The position numbers and the translations under genes are program-made. A model generated the notes under the pieces. It did not search any database. It was not told the origin of the DNA and saw only the letters and a list, made by a program, of their open reading frames with translations. A stretch of DNA of 64,000 bases from assembly GCF_026586665.1 (NCBI RefSeq), contig NZ_JAODIY010000008.1, forward strand, positions 62,001 to 126,000. The letters are read 5' to 3'. This document shows, piece by piece, positions 44,605 to 54,420 of the stretch; position 1 is the first letter of the stretch, and every line of letters begins with the position of its first letter. Source of the stretch: Halovenus rubra. Its GTDB lineage: Archaea > Halobacteriota > Halobacteria > Halobacteriales > Haloarculaceae.

Positions 44605-46437
44605 ATGGACAGGACAGCACAGGAGCAACGACCTGCCAGCAAGCGGGCAGGCACAGACGGACACGAACAGAACGACTCAACGGTTGAGGATGCACCAGCA
44701 CCTGAGACAACAGCAGGCGAGCGTCCAGGGGCCGACGGAGTCGAAACAGGAGCTGATGCGGTTGTCGCGGCGCTAGAAGCCGCCGGCGTCGAGCATCTCT
44801 TTGGTGTTCAGGGCGGGGCAATCATGCCCGTGTACGACGCACTCTACGAGCACGATCAGTTGCGTCACATCACGATGGCACACGAGCAGGGCGCAGCACA
44901 CGCAGCGGACGCGTACGGCATTGTTGCGGGCGAGCCGGGGGTCTGTCTCGCCACATCTGGACCAGGGGCGACAAACCTCGTCACTGGAATCGCCGACGCA
45001 AGCATGGATTCGGACCCACTCCTCGCGTTGACCGGGCAAGTTCCAACGGAGTTTGTCGGAAGCGACGCGTTTCAGGAAACGGATACGACCGGCGTCACAC
45101 AGCCAGTGACAAAACACAACAGCTTCGCACAGGACTCCGAGACAGTTGGCAATGAAGTGGGGACGGCATGGGCACTGGCCAACGATGGACGGCAGGGGCC
45201 AACGCTGGTCGACCTCCCAAAAGATATCACGCTTGGTGAGACGACCAGCAAGCCAGACACCCCAGAGACACCAGATACCTACAGCCCGCCAGAACACGCA
45301 GACGACGTAGTTGTCGCGGCCGCGACAGAGGCACTAGAAGCGGCACAGCGTCCAGTGATTCTCGCCGGCGGCGGCGTCATCAAAGGCGAAGCGAGTGACC
45401 GCCTTAGAGCATTCGCTCGCGACTACAAGATTCCAGTCGTCACGACGATGCCGGGATTGGGGTCGTTCCCCGAGGACGACCCGCTGTCGATGGGTATGGC
45501 CGGAATGCACGGCACAGGGTATGCCAACCTTGCGCTGGCGAACGCCGATTTCCTGCTGGGCGTCGGCACACGCTTTGACGACCGACTGACCGGTGGCGTC
45601 GATACGTTCGCGCCCGACGCCGAGGTTGCTCACATCGATATCGACCCTGCCGAGATGAGCAAAAACATCTTCACAGAGTATCCGCTGGTCGGCGATGCAC
45701 ACCAAGTCCTCACCCAACTTGACGATGGAATACAGACTGCGCCTGACTGTGAGGAATGGCGTGAAACCTGCGAGGAGTGGGTCGATACGTACTCACTCGA
45801 CTACGAGATGCCCGAAGACGACCCACTCAAACCGGAGTACGTCGTCGAGATGGCAGATACGGTGACACCAGACGAGACGATTGTCACGACAGGCGTCGGC
45901 CAACACCAGATGTGGGCCTGCCTGTTTTGGGAGTACACCGAACCCCGGACATGGGTGTCGAGTCACGGACTCGGTACGATGGGTTATGGCCTGCCCGCCG
46001 CCATCGGCGCGAAGGTCGCCGCACCCGAGAAAGAGGTCGTCTGTTTCGACGGCGATGGGTCGTTTCTGATGACAATCCAGTCGCTGTCGGTTGCAGTTCG
46101 TGAAAACCTTGATATCACTGTCGTCGTCTTAAACAACGAGGCAATCGGGATGGTTCGGCAGTGGCAAGACGGCTTCTTCGATGGCCGACACATGGCCTCG
46201 GAGTACGGCTGGGTTCCCGAGTTCGACACGTTGGCCGAAGCCTTCGGCGCTCGTGGGTTCCGCCTCGATGACACCGATGCTGTCGAAGCGACACTACAGG
46301 CAGCGCGTGAGTACGATGGCCCGTCGGTTGTCGACGCCCATATCGACCCTGAGGAGAACGTCTACCCGATGGTTCCAAGCGGCGGTGACAATGCCCGCTT
46401 TGCACTGAACGAAACACAGTTGGAGGGGTTAGAATGA
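44605..46437 (+). CDS. ilvB: Acetolactate synthase large subunit
   Basis: ThDP enzyme making acetolactate or acetohydroxybutyrate from pyruvate, the committed step for Val/Leu/Ile. A 610-residue protein. The catalytic Glu lies in MAHEQGAAHAADAYG (about residue 95), the FAD region follows, and the ThDP motif is FDGDGSFLMTIQSLSVAVRENLDITVVVLNNE (GDG...NN). The first 50 residues are a polar haloarchaeal extension. I chose the ATG at 44605; upstream in-frame sequence has no family resemblance. It overlaps ilvN by four bases and is preceded by the attenuator-like leader. Confidence 0.95.
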   Translation: MDRTAQEQRPASKRAGTDGHEQNDSTVEDAPAPETTAGERPGADGVETGADAVVAALEAAGVEHLFGVQGGAIMPVYDALYEHDQLRHITMAHEQGAAHAADAYGIVAGEPGVCLATSGPGATNLVTGIADASMDSDPLLALTGQVPTEFVGSDAFQETDTTGVTQPVTKHNSFAQDSETVGNEVGTAWALANDGRQGPTLVDLPKDITLGETTSKPDTPETPDTYSPPEHADDVVVAAATEALEAAQRPVILAGGGVIKGEASDRLRAFARDYKIPVVTTMPGLGSFPEDDPLSMGMAGMHGTGYANLALANADFLLGVGTRFDDRLTGGVDTFAPDAEVAHIDIDPAEMSKNIFTEYPLVGDAHQVLTQLDDGIQTAPDCEEWRETCEEWVDTYSLDYEMPEDDPLKPEYVVEMADTVTPDETIVTTGVGQHQMWACLFWEYTEPRTWVSSHGLGTMGYGLPAAIGAKVAAPEKEVVCFDGDGSFLMTIQSLSVAVRENLDITVVVLNNEAIGMVRQWQDGFFDGRHMASEYGWVPEFDTLAEAFGARGFRLDDTDAVEATLQAAREYDGPSVVDAHIDPEENVYPMVPSGGDNARFALNETQLEGLE

Positions 46438-47090
46438 GTCAGGGCGAACTCCCCGGCGACGCACCCCAAGAGCGGACCACACCCGACGGGGAACGGACCA
46501 CGCAGGGAATCCCCGTCGAGAACGCCGACCGGACACCACACGAACCCAAACGAGCGGTGTTGTCGGCGCTAGTCAAGCACGAACCCGGTGTCCTCGCCGA
46601 GGTGTCGGGACTGTTCAGCCGCCGGCAGTACAACATCGAATCGCTGACCGTCGGACAGACAATCGACGACAACCTCGCCAGAATGACAATTGTTGTCGAG
46701 GAAAGTCGCCCGAACATCGACCAAGTCAAAAAGCAGCTCGAAAAGCGCATCCCTGTGATTTCCGTTCGGGAGCTTGACGACGCGGTCCAGCGCGAGCTGG
46801 TCATCGTGAAAGTAAACGGCGATAGTCCAGACCAGGTCAATGCAATCACAGAGATGTACAACGGACAGACACTGGATGCTGGACCACGGTCGATTACGGT
46901 CGAGATAACGGGCGATGAACAGCGAATTGACGCCGCAATCGACGCCTACCGCCAGTTCGATATTCGTGAAATTACCCGGACGGGGTACGCTGCCCTTGCC
47001 CGCGGTGAGGCACCGACAGCACAGGTTACGGAACCAAATCAAGCGCCGACAGAGGCGCAAGTTCAGACGGAGACAATCGCAGATGACTGA
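46434..47090 (+). CDS. ilvN: Acetolactate synthase small (regulatory) subunit
   Basis: A 218-residue regulatory subunit giving valine feedback inhibition. The ACT domain is [35 protein letters not shown] (about residues 40-75), followed by the conserved C-terminal dimerisation half ([33 protein letters not shown]). It overlaps ilvB by ATGA and ilvC by eight bases, so the three are translationally coupled. Confidence 0.95.
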   Translation: MSQGELPGDAPQERTTPDGERTTQGIPVENADRTPHEPKRAVLSALVKHEPGVLAEVSGLFSRRQYNIESLTVGQTIDDNLARMTIVVEESRPNIDQVKKQLEKRIPVISVRELDDAVQRELVIVKVNGDSPDQVNAITEMYNGQTLDAGPRSITVEITGDEQRIDAAIDAYRQFDIREITRTGYAALARGEAPTAQVTEPNQAPTEAQVQTETIADD

Positions 47091-48105
47091 CGAATTCACC
47101 ACAACAGTATACACTGACAGCGACGCAGAGAGTGCACAGCTTGCGAACAAGACGGTCGCGGTACTCGGGTACGGGAGCCAGGGACACGCCCACGCACAGA
47201 ACCTCGACGACAGCGGCGTCGACGTGGTTGTCGGTCTGCGTCCCTCGTCACGGTCGCGTGAACACGCAAAAGACGATGGACTCCGCGTCGCTACACCGGC
47301 CGATGCGGCCGCCGAGGCAGATATCGTCGTCATGCTTGTCCCCGATACGGTACAGCCGTCGGTCTACGAGACGGTCGCACCCGAACTCGACCCCGGTGAC
47401 ACACTCCAGTTTGCCCATGGTTTCAACGTCCACTACGGGCAAATCGAGCCACCAGAGGACGTCAACGTGACGATGGTCGCACCGAAGGGGCCGGGCCATC
47501 TGGTTCGGCGAACCTACGAGCGTGGCGAAGGTACCCCCGGCCTGTTCGCAGTCTATCAGGACGCGACGGGCGAGGCGAGCGCCCAGGCGCTTGCCTACGC
47601 ACAAGCAATCGGCTGCACCCGTGCGGGCGTCATCGAGACGACATTCCGTGAGGAGACCGAAACTGACCTCTTCGGTGAACAAGCGGTGCTCTGTGGAGGC
47701 GTTACCGACCTCGTCAAAGCAGGGTACGAGACACTGGTCGACGCTGGCTACTCCCCAGAGATGGCGTATTTCGAGTGTCTAAACGAACTCAAGCTTATTG
47801 TCGACTTGCTGTACGAAGGTGGCCACATGGAGATGTGGAACTCGGTCTCTGACACCGCCGAGTACGGCGGTCTGACACGTGGCGAAGATGTAGTCGACAG
47901 AGAGGCGATGGAAGCGATTCTCGACGGCGTCCAGTCGGGCGAGTTTGCCCGAGAGTGGATTTCGGAGAATCAGGCAAATCGGCCAGCTTACAAGCAGTAC
48001 AGGCACGCCGAGCAGAACCACGAGATAGAGGAGGTTGGGGACCGACTGCGCGAACTCTTCGCGTGGGGCGAAGAGTCAAAAGAGCCGGCCCCAGCGGACG
48101 ATTGA
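47083..48105 (+). CDS. ilvC: Ketol-acid reductoisomerase
   Basis: Converts acetolactate to dihydroxy-isovalerate. A class I enzyme of 340 residues. The Rossmann motif is [15 protein letters not shown]. The cofactor-specificity loop [11 protein letters not shown] contains Arg and Ser residues suited to NADPH. The knotted C-terminal domain carries the Mg ligands in [11 protein letters not shown] and [14 protein letters not shown]. The ATG lies eight bases inside the end of ilvN. Confidence 0.96.
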   Translation: MTDEFTTTVYTDSDAESAQLANKTVAVLGYGSQGHAHAQNLDDSGVDVVVGLRPSSRSREHAKDDGLRVATPADAAAEADIVVMLVPDTVQPSVYETVAPELDPGDTLQFAHGFNVHYGQIEPPEDVNVTMVAPKGPGHLVRRTYERGEGTPGLFAVYQDATGEASAQALAYAQAIGCTRAGVIETTFREETETDLFGEQAVLCGGVTDLVKAGYETLVDAGYSPEMAYFECLNELKLIVDLLYEGGHMEMWNSVSDTAEYGGLTRGEDVVDREAMEAILDGVQSGEFAREWISENQANRPAYKQYRHAEQNHEIEEVGDRLRELFAWGEESKEPAPADD

Positions 48106-48140
48106 CACACAAACGACTGTAGAGACAACCAACACAACGA

Positions 48141-48449
48141 ATGACAGAGACAAACACCACGACAGAAGACAGAGAGACAGTGCAGAAACCAACCCGAGAC
48201 GACGGCCAGCCGATGAAAATGAAAGAGATGGACCACACACCGCCGGTCGATGGGACGCGGCGGGTGTTTGAACGTGCCAACGAAGGCCACTCGGCACGAG
48301 CCGATGGCGGACAGCACGCCGCTGACGAGACAGAGACAGACGGTGAATTTACCCAGAAAATGAAAGAGATAGACCACACACCGCCAGTCGATGGTCCAAA
48401 CCGGACCTTCGAACGCGGAACAGAAGAAACAGATGTAAAAAATGAGTGA
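48141..48449 (+). CDS. Small haloarchaeal protein with duplicated KMKExDHTPPVDG motif
   Basis: A 102-residue hydrophilic protein lying in the operon between ilvC and leuC, overlapping the leuC start by eight bases. It contains the same motif twice: KMKEMDHTPPVDGTRRVFER (about residues 25-45) and KMKEIDHTPPVDGPNRTFER (about 73-92). The two are nearly identical at DNA level, so a recent internal duplication is likely. I recall single-copy DHTPP...FERG proteins in other haloarchaea; function unknown. Its place suggests a role with the leucine enzymes, perhaps as assembly or regulatory factor (inference). Confidence 0.82.
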   Translation: MTETNTTTEDRETVQKPTRDDGQPMKMKEMDHTPPVDGTRRVFERANEGHSARADGGQHAADETETDGEFTQKMKEIDHTPPVDGPNRTFERGTEETDVKNE

Positions 48450-49890
48450 GGGGACACTGTACGACACGGTCTGGGACGCTCACCGGGTAACAACGCTCCC
48501 AAACGGGCAAGACCAGCTGTTCGTCGGGCTTCACCTTATCCATGAGGTGACGAGCCCGCAAGCGTTTTCGATGCTCAACGAGCGGGGGATGGAAGTCGCC
48601 CGTCCGGACCTGACGCTGGGTACTGTCGACCATATCGTCCCGACCGACGACCGGTCCCGCCCGTACGCTGACGACGCCGCCGAAGAGATGATGCAGGCCC
48701 TAGAGGCAAACGCCGAGGATGCAGGTATCGACCTGCTGGACCCGACAACTGGTAATCAGGGGATTGTCCACGTTGTCGGGCCAGAACAGGGACTTACACA
48801 ACCCGGCAAGACAATCGTCTGTGGCGACTCTCATACGGCGACACACGGTGCTTTCGGCGCACTAGCCTTTGGCATCGGTACCTCCCAGATTCGGGATGTT
48901 CTTGCGACGGGCACGATTGCGATGGATAAAAAAGCAGTCCGCAAAGTCGAGGTGACAGGAGAGTTGGGTGTGGCCGTCACCGCGAAAGACGTTATTCTGG
49001 AGATTATTCGACGGCTTGGCACCGACGGCGGCGTTGGCTACGTGTACGAGTACGCCGGCGAGGCCATCGAGGCCCTCGACATGGCCGGTCGAATGAGTCT
49101 CTGTAACATGTCTATCGAAGGCGGGGCACGAGCTGGCTACGTCAACCCTGACGAGACGACCTACGAGTGGCTCAAAACAACCGAATACTTCACCGAGAAC
49201 CCCGATGAGTTTGACCGACTCCGGCCATACTGGGAGTCAATTCGAAGCAACGCGGATGCCGAGTATGACGACGTTATCACCATCGACGGTGGAGAGTTAG
49301 AGCCGGTCGTCACCTGGGGGACGACACCCGAACAGGGTGTCGGTATTACCGAACCGATTCCCAAGCCAACGGCGCTACAGGAAGACAAGCAGGCGCGTGC
49401 GCGCGACGCACAGACACACATTGGTGTCGAGCCGGGTGAGACGATGGAGGGGTACGCGGTCGACGTAGCTTTCCTTGGTTCGTGTACTAACGCGCGACTC
49501 CCCGATATCCGGCGGGCGGCCCGAGTCGTCGAAGGCAAACACGTCCACGAGGACGTACGCGCACTGGTCGTCCCCGGGAGCCAGCGCGTCAGTGCCGCGG
49601 CTGAGGCCGAAGGACTGCGTGACGTGTTCGTCAACGCTGGCTTCGAGTGGCGCGAGCCCGGCTGTTCGATGTGTCTCGCGATGAATGACGATCAGTTGGT
49701 CGGCGACGAGGTGTGTGCCTCCTCTTCGAACCGAAACTTCGTCGGCCGTCAGGGAAGCTCGTCAGGTCGGACCGTCCTGATGAACCCCTCGATGGTCGCT
49801 GGGGCTGCCATTACCGGCGAGGTGACCGACGTTCGTGACCTCTCGACAGATGACGATACGGTCGGCTCCCAGCCGGGGGTGTCGGCATGA
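48442..49890 (+). CDS. leuC: 3-isopropylmalate dehydratase large subunit
   Basis: Aconitase-family large subunit of 482 residues, isomerising 2- to 3-isopropylmalate together with LeuD. The FeS cysteines are in FLGSCTNARLPD (about residue 348) and GCSMCLAMN (about 410). The substrate motif CGDSHTATHGAFGALAFGIGTS is intact. It overlaps the preceding small gene by eight bases and leuD by four. Confidence 0.96.
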   Translation: MSEGTLYDTVWDAHRVTTLPNGQDQLFVGLHLIHEVTSPQAFSMLNERGMEVARPDLTLGTVDHIVPTDDRSRPYADDAAEEMMQALEANAEDAGIDLLDPTTGNQGIVHVVGPEQGLTQPGKTIVCGDSHTATHGAFGALAFGIGTSQIRDVLATGTIAMDKKAVRKVEVTGELGVAVTAKDVILEIIRRLGTDGGVGYVYEYAGEAIEALDMAGRMSLCNMSIEGGARAGYVNPDETTYEWLKTTEYFTENPDEFDRLRPYWESIRSNADAEYDDVITIDGGELEPVVTWGTTPEQGVGITEPIPKPTALQEDKQARARDAQTHIGVEPGETMEGYAVDVAFLGSCTNARLPDIRRAARVVEGKHVHEDVRALVVPGSQRVSAAAEAEGLRDVFVNAGFEWREPGCSMCLAMNDDQLVGDEVCASSSNRNFVGRQGSSSGRTVLMNPSMVAGAAITGEVTDVRDLSTDDDTVGSQPGVSA

Positions 49891-50513
49891 GCGACAGCGT
49901 TGCAGTTCCGTCAGTAACAGACGTTTCGGGGACTGGTCTGCCGTTGCGAGGGAACGACATCGATACCGACCAGATTATTCCGGCCCGGTTCCTGAAGGTT
50001 GTCACCTTCGATGGTCTTGGACAGTTCGCCTTCTTTGACCAGCGATACGACGAAAAAGACAATCCAACAGACCACCCGATGAACCAGCCACAGTACGAGA
50101 ATGCCACTGTACTGGTCGTCAACTCCAATTTCGGTTGTGGCTCCTCGCGGGAGCATGCCCCACAGGCGCTGATGCGCTGGGGAATCGATGCCATCATCGG
50201 CGAGAGTTTCGCCGAGATATTCGCGGGCAACTGTCTTTCGCTTGGGATTCCAACAGTGACAGCAAGCGCGGAGGCGATTGTGGCGCTTCAGGACTGGGTC
50301 GAGGCACACCCCACCGGCGATATCTCGGTAGATATAGAGGAGGAAACGATTAGCTACGGGGAGTCAACAGCTATCGATGCAACCGTCGACGAGGGCCAGC
50401 GGAAGGCACTAGTCGAGGGCATTTGGGACACGACGGCACTCATGCAGTCAAACCAGCAGGCAATCGAGACGACGGCTTCGGAGTTGCCGTATATCGGTGG
50501 AGGAAAGTCATGA
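49887..50513 (+). CDS. leuD: 3-isopropylmalate dehydratase small subunit
   Basis: Swivelling-domain partner of LeuC, 208 residues. The family motifs [16 protein letters not shown] near the N-terminus and [15 protein letters not shown] near residue 74 are intact. It overlaps both neighbours by four bases. The length and the FAD-free swivel domain match the bacterial-type LeuD. Confidence 0.95.
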   Translation: MSDSVAVPSVTDVSGTGLPLRGNDIDTDQIIPARFLKVVTFDGLGQFAFFDQRYDEKDNPTDHPMNQPQYENATVLVVNSNFGCGSSREHAPQALMRWGIDAIIGESFAEIFAGNCLSLGIPTVTASAEAIVALQDWVEAHPTGDISVDIEEETISYGESTAIDATVDEGQRKALVEGIWDTTALMQSNQQAIETTASELPYIGGGKS

Positions 50514-51493
50514 GCCACGAGGTCGCCGTTGTCCCCGGAGACGGCATCGGCCGGGAGGTTGTCCCTGCCGCTGTCGACGTGTTGAAGACGCTTGATGTGT
50601 CGCTGTCGTTCGTCCACAGCGAAGCTGGCGACAAAACGAAATCCCAGCGGGGCAAGGCACTTCCCGATGAGACGCGTGAGGCTGTCGCCGACGCGGACGT
50701 GACGCTGTTTGGCGCAGCAGGGGAAACAGCAGCGGACGTGATACTTCCGTTGCGGTCGGTTGTCAACTCGTATGTAAACGTGCGGCCAGTACGTGCATAC
50801 CCGGGTGTCGATGCTGTCGCCCCCAAGACGGACCTCGTTTTTGTCCGCGAGAATACAGAAGGCGTCTACTCAGGCATCGAAAGCGAAGTCGCCGACGGCG
50901 TGCGGACGCTGACCCGCGTTGTGACCGAGACAGCGTCGAAAGCAGTTGCCAGCTTTGGCTTTGAGTACGCGAATCACAACGGGTACGAGCAGGTCACGGT
51001 CGCTCACAAAGCGAATGTGATGCGCGAGACGGACGGCCTCTTTCTCGATGCTGTCGAACGCGTCGGAGCGAACCGAAACGCGTCCTATAACACCGAACTT
51101 ATGGATGCGCTGGCGATGGAACTGGTCATGCATCCCGAAGAGTACGGCGTCATCATCTGCCCGAACCTTGCGGGTGATGTCCTCTCGGACCTCGGGGCAG
51201 GACTGGTCGGTGGCCTCGGTCTGTTGCCTTCGGCAAATATCGGAGAGGAGAACGCTCTATTCGAGCCAGTCCATGGGACGGCACCTGACATCGCTGGAAC
51301 GGGTGTCGCAAACCCAGCAGCGACAATTCTCTCTGCGGCCCTGTTGCTCGAATATCTGGGTCACGACGAGGAGAGTACCCGTGTTCGTCAGGCCGTCGAA
51401 GCTGTGCTTGCTGACGGTCCACACACGCCAGATCTCGGTGGGACGGCATCAACCGAATCGGTCCGAGATGCTGTTATCGCTCGGCTGACCTAG
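50510..51493 (+). CDS. leuB: 3-isopropylmalate dehydrogenase
   Basis: Oxidative decarboxylase completing the leucine-specific branch. A 327-residue isocitrate/isopropylmalate dehydrogenase. Motifs are [15 protein letters not shown] at the N-terminus, [11 protein letters not shown], the catalytic Lys in [15 protein letters not shown], and [20 protein letters not shown] with the metal-binding Asp. [18 protein letters not shown] is the cofactor site. Together with ilvB-C and leuC-D it completes the operon. Confidence 0.95.
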   Translation: MSHEVAVVPGDGIGREVVPAAVDVLKTLDVSLSFVHSEAGDKTKSQRGKALPDETREAVADADVTLFGAAGETAADVILPLRSVVNSYVNVRPVRAYPGVDAVAPKTDLVFVRENTEGVYSGIESEVADGVRTLTRVVTETASKAVASFGFEYANHNGYEQVTVAHKANVMRETDGLFLDAVERVGANRNASYNTELMDALAMELVMHPEEYGVIICPNLAGDVLSDLGAGLVGGLGLLPSANIGEENALFEPVHGTAPDIAGTGVANPAATILSAALLLEYLGHDEESTRVRQAVEAVLADGPHTPDLGGTASTESVRDAVIARLT

Positions 51494-51552
51494 CTGTTCG
51501 TCTTGTGTTGTGTATTTGCGTATATCGACAGACAGTCCTACCAGCTCAGTCG

Positions 51553-51579
51553 CTAAAATATATTTTAGATAACATATTT
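51553..51579 (+). promoter_or_regulatory. AT-rich palindrome and TATA box before the proteasome pair
   Basis: CTAAAATATATTTTAG at 51553-51568 is a perfect 16-bp palindrome. A CATATTTC box (about 51573-51580) lies some 27 bases before the ATG at 51603, suggesting a leaderless transcript. The palindrome overlaps the position expected for the TFB element, so it may be an operator or an extended promoter. Confidence 0.55.
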
Positions 51580-51602
51580 CCCCCAACAGCCCGTTGTTAC
51601 TC

Positions 51603-52304
51603 ATGATGTACGAATCACGGTTTGAGACCGACGAGCGGTTCGAACGAGAGACCGTTGGCTCAATTGAGCGGACGACAGCATATGAGACCAACGAGGCCGA
51701 TGGGCCAACCTACAAGACGGGAACGACTATCGTGGCTCTGGCTGCAGCAGACGGCGTTGTGATGGGGGCTGACAAACGGATGAGTCTTGGTGGGCGGTTT
51801 ACCGCCAGCAAAGACGTCGAGAAACTCTCGCAGGTCCACTCGACCGCGACGATGGCAATCTCCGGTGCGGTCGGCCCGGCACAGCAGTTGCTCGACTCTC
51901 TACAGGCCGAGGCCAGTCTCTACCGGACCCGCCACGGCGAACCGATGAGCATGAAGGCACTCTCGAAGACCACAGGCCACCTCGTTCGAGGACTGCCAGT
52001 CCAACCGCTGCTTGGTGGTGTCGACGAGACGGGCGGCCACGTCTTTGAACTCGATGGCAGCGGAAGCGTTATCGAAGACAGCTACGCCGCGGGTGGGAGC
52101 GGAATGCAGACTGCCTATGGCCTTCTCGAAGGCCGGATGGAGCCACAGCTCTCGGTTTCCGAGGCGACAGATGTAGCAACCGACGCGGTGCTGGCCGCAA
52201 GCGAACGAGATACAGCGAGCGGGAACGGCGTGACCATCGCAACTATAACCAGAGAGGGCGTCCAAATCGGTGATGTGACCGATATGAACGGAGGTGCGAG
52301 CTGA
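51603..52304 (+). CDS. Proteasome beta-subunit-like protease (divergent paralogue)
   Basis: A 20S proteasome beta subunit of 233 residues. The propeptide should be cleaved before TTIVALAAADG, exposing the nucleophilic Thr. The Asp of GADKR and the Lys of SKDVEKL complete the active site, and Ser in GGSGMQTAYG supports it. Compared with the main haloarchaeal PsmB (TTTVGIxxxEGVVLATDxRASMG), it is divergent (MGADKRMSLGG), so I take it as a paralogue. It overlaps the alpha gene by one base. ATGs at 51603 and 51606 are equally possible. Confidence 0.85.
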   Translation: MMYESRFETDERFERETVGSIERTTAYETNEADGPTYKTGTTIVALAAADGVVMGADKRMSLGGRFTASKDVEKLSQVHSTATMAISGAVGPAQQLLDSLQAEASLYRTRHGEPMSMKALSKTTGHLVRGLPVQPLLGGVDETGGHVFELDGSGSVIEDSYAAGGSGMQTAYGLLEGRMEPQLSVSEATDVATDAVLAASERDTASGNGVTIATITREGVQIGDVTDMNGGAS

Positions 52305-53014
52305 TGGAGCCGAACAACCAGCAGGCCTACGACCGGGGAAGTACGATTTTCTCTCCGGATGGCCGACTCTACCAGGTTGAGTACGCCCGCGAGGCCGTAG
52401 AACGGGGCGGACCAACGGTGGGAGTGACAACCGAGGATAGCGTGGTATTCGCGTCGTATGGAAACGCCCGGTCGTCACTGGTGGTGCCAGAGAGCATCGA
52501 AAAGCTGCGAGATATCGACGGACAGCTTGGTATCGCGACGGCTGGTCACGTCGCTGACGGCCGTAGGCTTGTCGAGTACGGCCGGCGATTTGCTCACCAA
52601 GAGCAACTCCGGTACGATGAACAGCCAGGCGTCGAAACCGTCTCGAAGGCACTCGCCGATTTCGTTCAGGAATCGACACAGGTCGGCGGAACCCGCCCGT
52701 TCGGTGCCGCAGTCCTCGTAGGTGGGTTCGTCGAGACGCCACGGCTTTACGGGGTCGACCCCTCGGGGACACCAACCGAGTGGGCAGCAACCGCGATTGG
52801 AAAAGACAGCGGCGACATCCGAGAGTCCCTCGAAGCCGAGTACGAGACGGGACTCGACGAGCACTCAGGGCTAAAAGTCGCCGTGCGCGCGCTAGCATCT
52901 GAGGACCGCGAGCTGACAAGCGAGACACTCGACGTGGCTGTGACCCGCGAAAGTGGGTTCGAGCCCTTCGGGAGTGAAAAACAGGAAACACTGCTTGAGG
53001 AAACAGAGTTCTGA
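52304..53014 (+). CDS. Proteasome alpha subunit (divergent paralogue)
   Basis: An alpha subunit of 236 residues. The alpha signature YDRGSTIFSPDGRLYQVEYAREAV is intact at the N-terminus, and the pocket Lys region IEKLRDID and the Gly of ATAGHVADGRRL are kept. The stretch ASYGNARSSLV replaces the usual AxDKRxxSxL. Alpha rings gate substrate entry and dock the PAN/Cdc48 ATPase. The direct overlap with the beta gene implies a dedicated beta-alpha core particle, perhaps stress-specific (inference). Confidence 0.88.
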   Translation: MEPNNQQAYDRGSTIFSPDGRLYQVEYAREAVERGGPTVGVTTEDSVVFASYGNARSSLVVPESIEKLRDIDGQLGIATAGHVADGRRLVEYGRRFAHQEQLRYDEQPGVETVSKALADFVQESTQVGGTRPFGAAVLVGGFVETPRLYGVDPSGTPTEWAATAIGKDSGDIRESLEAEYETGLDEHSGLKVAVRALASEDRELTSETLDVAVTRESGFEPFGSEKQETLLEETEF

Positions 53015-53044
53015 CGGTCGCCGAAAACAGGTTGTTTGAGCAGA

Positions 53045-53284
53045 TTAGGAGTGTGCCAGTCCAAGTCGCTGTGTGAGTCTATCTTTGGTGACGCGGAGCG
53101 ATGCATTGAGAGCAATCAGGCCGACTACGGCCGCCCAAAGCCCGATAAACAGTTTGCCGCCGCTTAGGAACAGGTAGCTTTTGTATTCAAACAGGAACCC
53201 GAGTCCGGCAAACAGCGTCGCCATAACAGTGTATAGGCCTGTTAGGGCAAACGGAAGTAGTAAGTCGAATGCTTCTTCGTACAT
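53045..53284 (-). CDS. Small membrane protein
   Basis: A 79-residue protein with two or three hydrophobic segments (LLPFALTGLYTVMATLFAGLGFLF and LFIGLWAAVVGLIALNASL) and a charged C-terminus (RVTKDRLTQRLGLAHS). I recognise no family. It is convergent with the proteasome alpha gene, 30 bases away, and has a TTATCTTTATAA box about 25 bases before its ATG. Confidence 0.65.
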   Translation of the reverse strand: MYEEAFDLLLPFALTGLYTVMATLFAGLGFLFEYKSYLFLSGGKLFIGLWAAVVGLIALNASLRVTKDRLTQRLGLAHS

Positions 53285-53358
53285 GCAATGATATAGAACA
53301 GTTTATCTTTATAACGTTGTTGGCTGCGGTGTCATACAGTCACAATCACGACACAAAG

Positions 53359-54348
53359 TTAGGCTGCAGCGTCGTCGCCACGCTCACCTGATTCGGTTGG
53401 GACATCAGTCGCGTCGGCGGGTGCGCTGGCGTCCTCAGACCGTCGGCGGTGTTCGTGGACGGCTCCGTCACCGCCAATAAACAGTTCGAGCACCTCGTCG
53501 TCAAGTTGGGTCTGAACGAGCAGACACCACGGCTCCGTCGAGAGCACGCGCTCGCGCCATTCAGGTCCAGCGTTCCAGACTGGGCGCTCTGTGATGTTCT
53601 GTCCATGGTCATCATAGAAAGAGACAACTGCCGGGTGGTCGAGTACCGACAGCGTTGCCGGACAGTCAAAGCTAGCCGGACAGCGGGTACACGAACAGGC
53701 AAGCTGTGCTGTCAGGGGGTCCCCGTTGGCCCCGTCTGACCCCACGAGTTCCGGGCTCGTCTCGACAGACCCACCACAGTCGGGACAGACGCCGTCGACA
53801 AACGTACGGATACGGTTTCTGTGGTAGGTATCAAGTGCCCCTGGAAGGTCGTCCTCGTCACGGATATGTCCGCTCGGCGGGAACGATAATCGCATCACTG
53901 ACTCTCCACAGCCACTACAGGCAACCTCTGCAGTACTCCGCGATACCGAAAGCGTCAGTGCCCCTTCGTGACAGAGCGGGCAGGGCTCAGAGAGTGTGAC
54001 CGCGTCGTGGTCGACGCCACGAGTAAACTCCCCGGAGACGACTGTGCGTGCAGCCTCTCGGCCAGCAGCAGTCAGCTCCCAGCGCTCGTCGGCTCGCTGG
54101 CGGACGAACCGGTCGTCGAGTTGCCGAAGGTGATAGGCAAATCCCGCAGAGGTGTCGCTGTCGCTGGCCTCAAACAGTGTCGAGAACGAGCACGGACCGT
54201 CAGCAGTCAACAAGCGGAGGATATCCACGCGAGCTTTGTTGCCTAGCTGCTGGAATGCCGCCGCAGGTGTCGGGTGAAGCTCCGTCGCCGAGTCGACACT
54301 ACTTCCGGGAGGAAGCAGCGAATCATCAGATGCCGGGCCTCCAGTCAT
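53359..54348 (-). CDS. Winged-helix regulator with zinc ribbons
   Basis: A 329-residue haloarchaeal protein. An ArsR-like winged helix (FQQLGNKARVDILRLLTADGPCSFSTLFEAS) lies at residues 30-100. It is followed by two zinc-binding clusters: CPLC...CSGC about residues 122-147 and CPDC...CSCTRC about 187-220. A C-terminal alpha/beta region (WCLLVQTQLDDEVLELFIGGDGAVHEHRR) resembles an output or ligand domain. A DNA-binding role is likely; the target is unknown. Divergent neighbours give no clue. Confidence 0.8.
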   Translation of the reverse strand: MTGGPASDDSLLPPGSSVDSATELHPTPAAAFQQLGNKARVDILRLLTADGPCSFSTLFEASDSDTSAGFAYHLRQLDDRFVRQRADERWELTAAGREAARTVVSGEFTRGVDHDAVTLSEPCPLCHEGALTLSVSRSTAEVACSGCGESVMRLSFPPSGHIRDEDDLPGALDTYHRNRIRTFVDGVCPDCGGSVETSPELVGSDGANGDPLTAQLACSCTRCPASFDCPATLSVLDHPAVVSFYDDHGQNITERPVWNAGPEWRERVLSTEPWCLLVQTQLDDEVLELFIGGDGAVHEHRRRSEDASAPADATDVPTESGERGDDAAA

Positions 54349-54420
54349 TGCAGTAACCTTGGCTTCGGTAAATAAGGATTTGTTGGCTACGGCAGCCTCC
54401 GTATCTTGTGGCTATGACCG

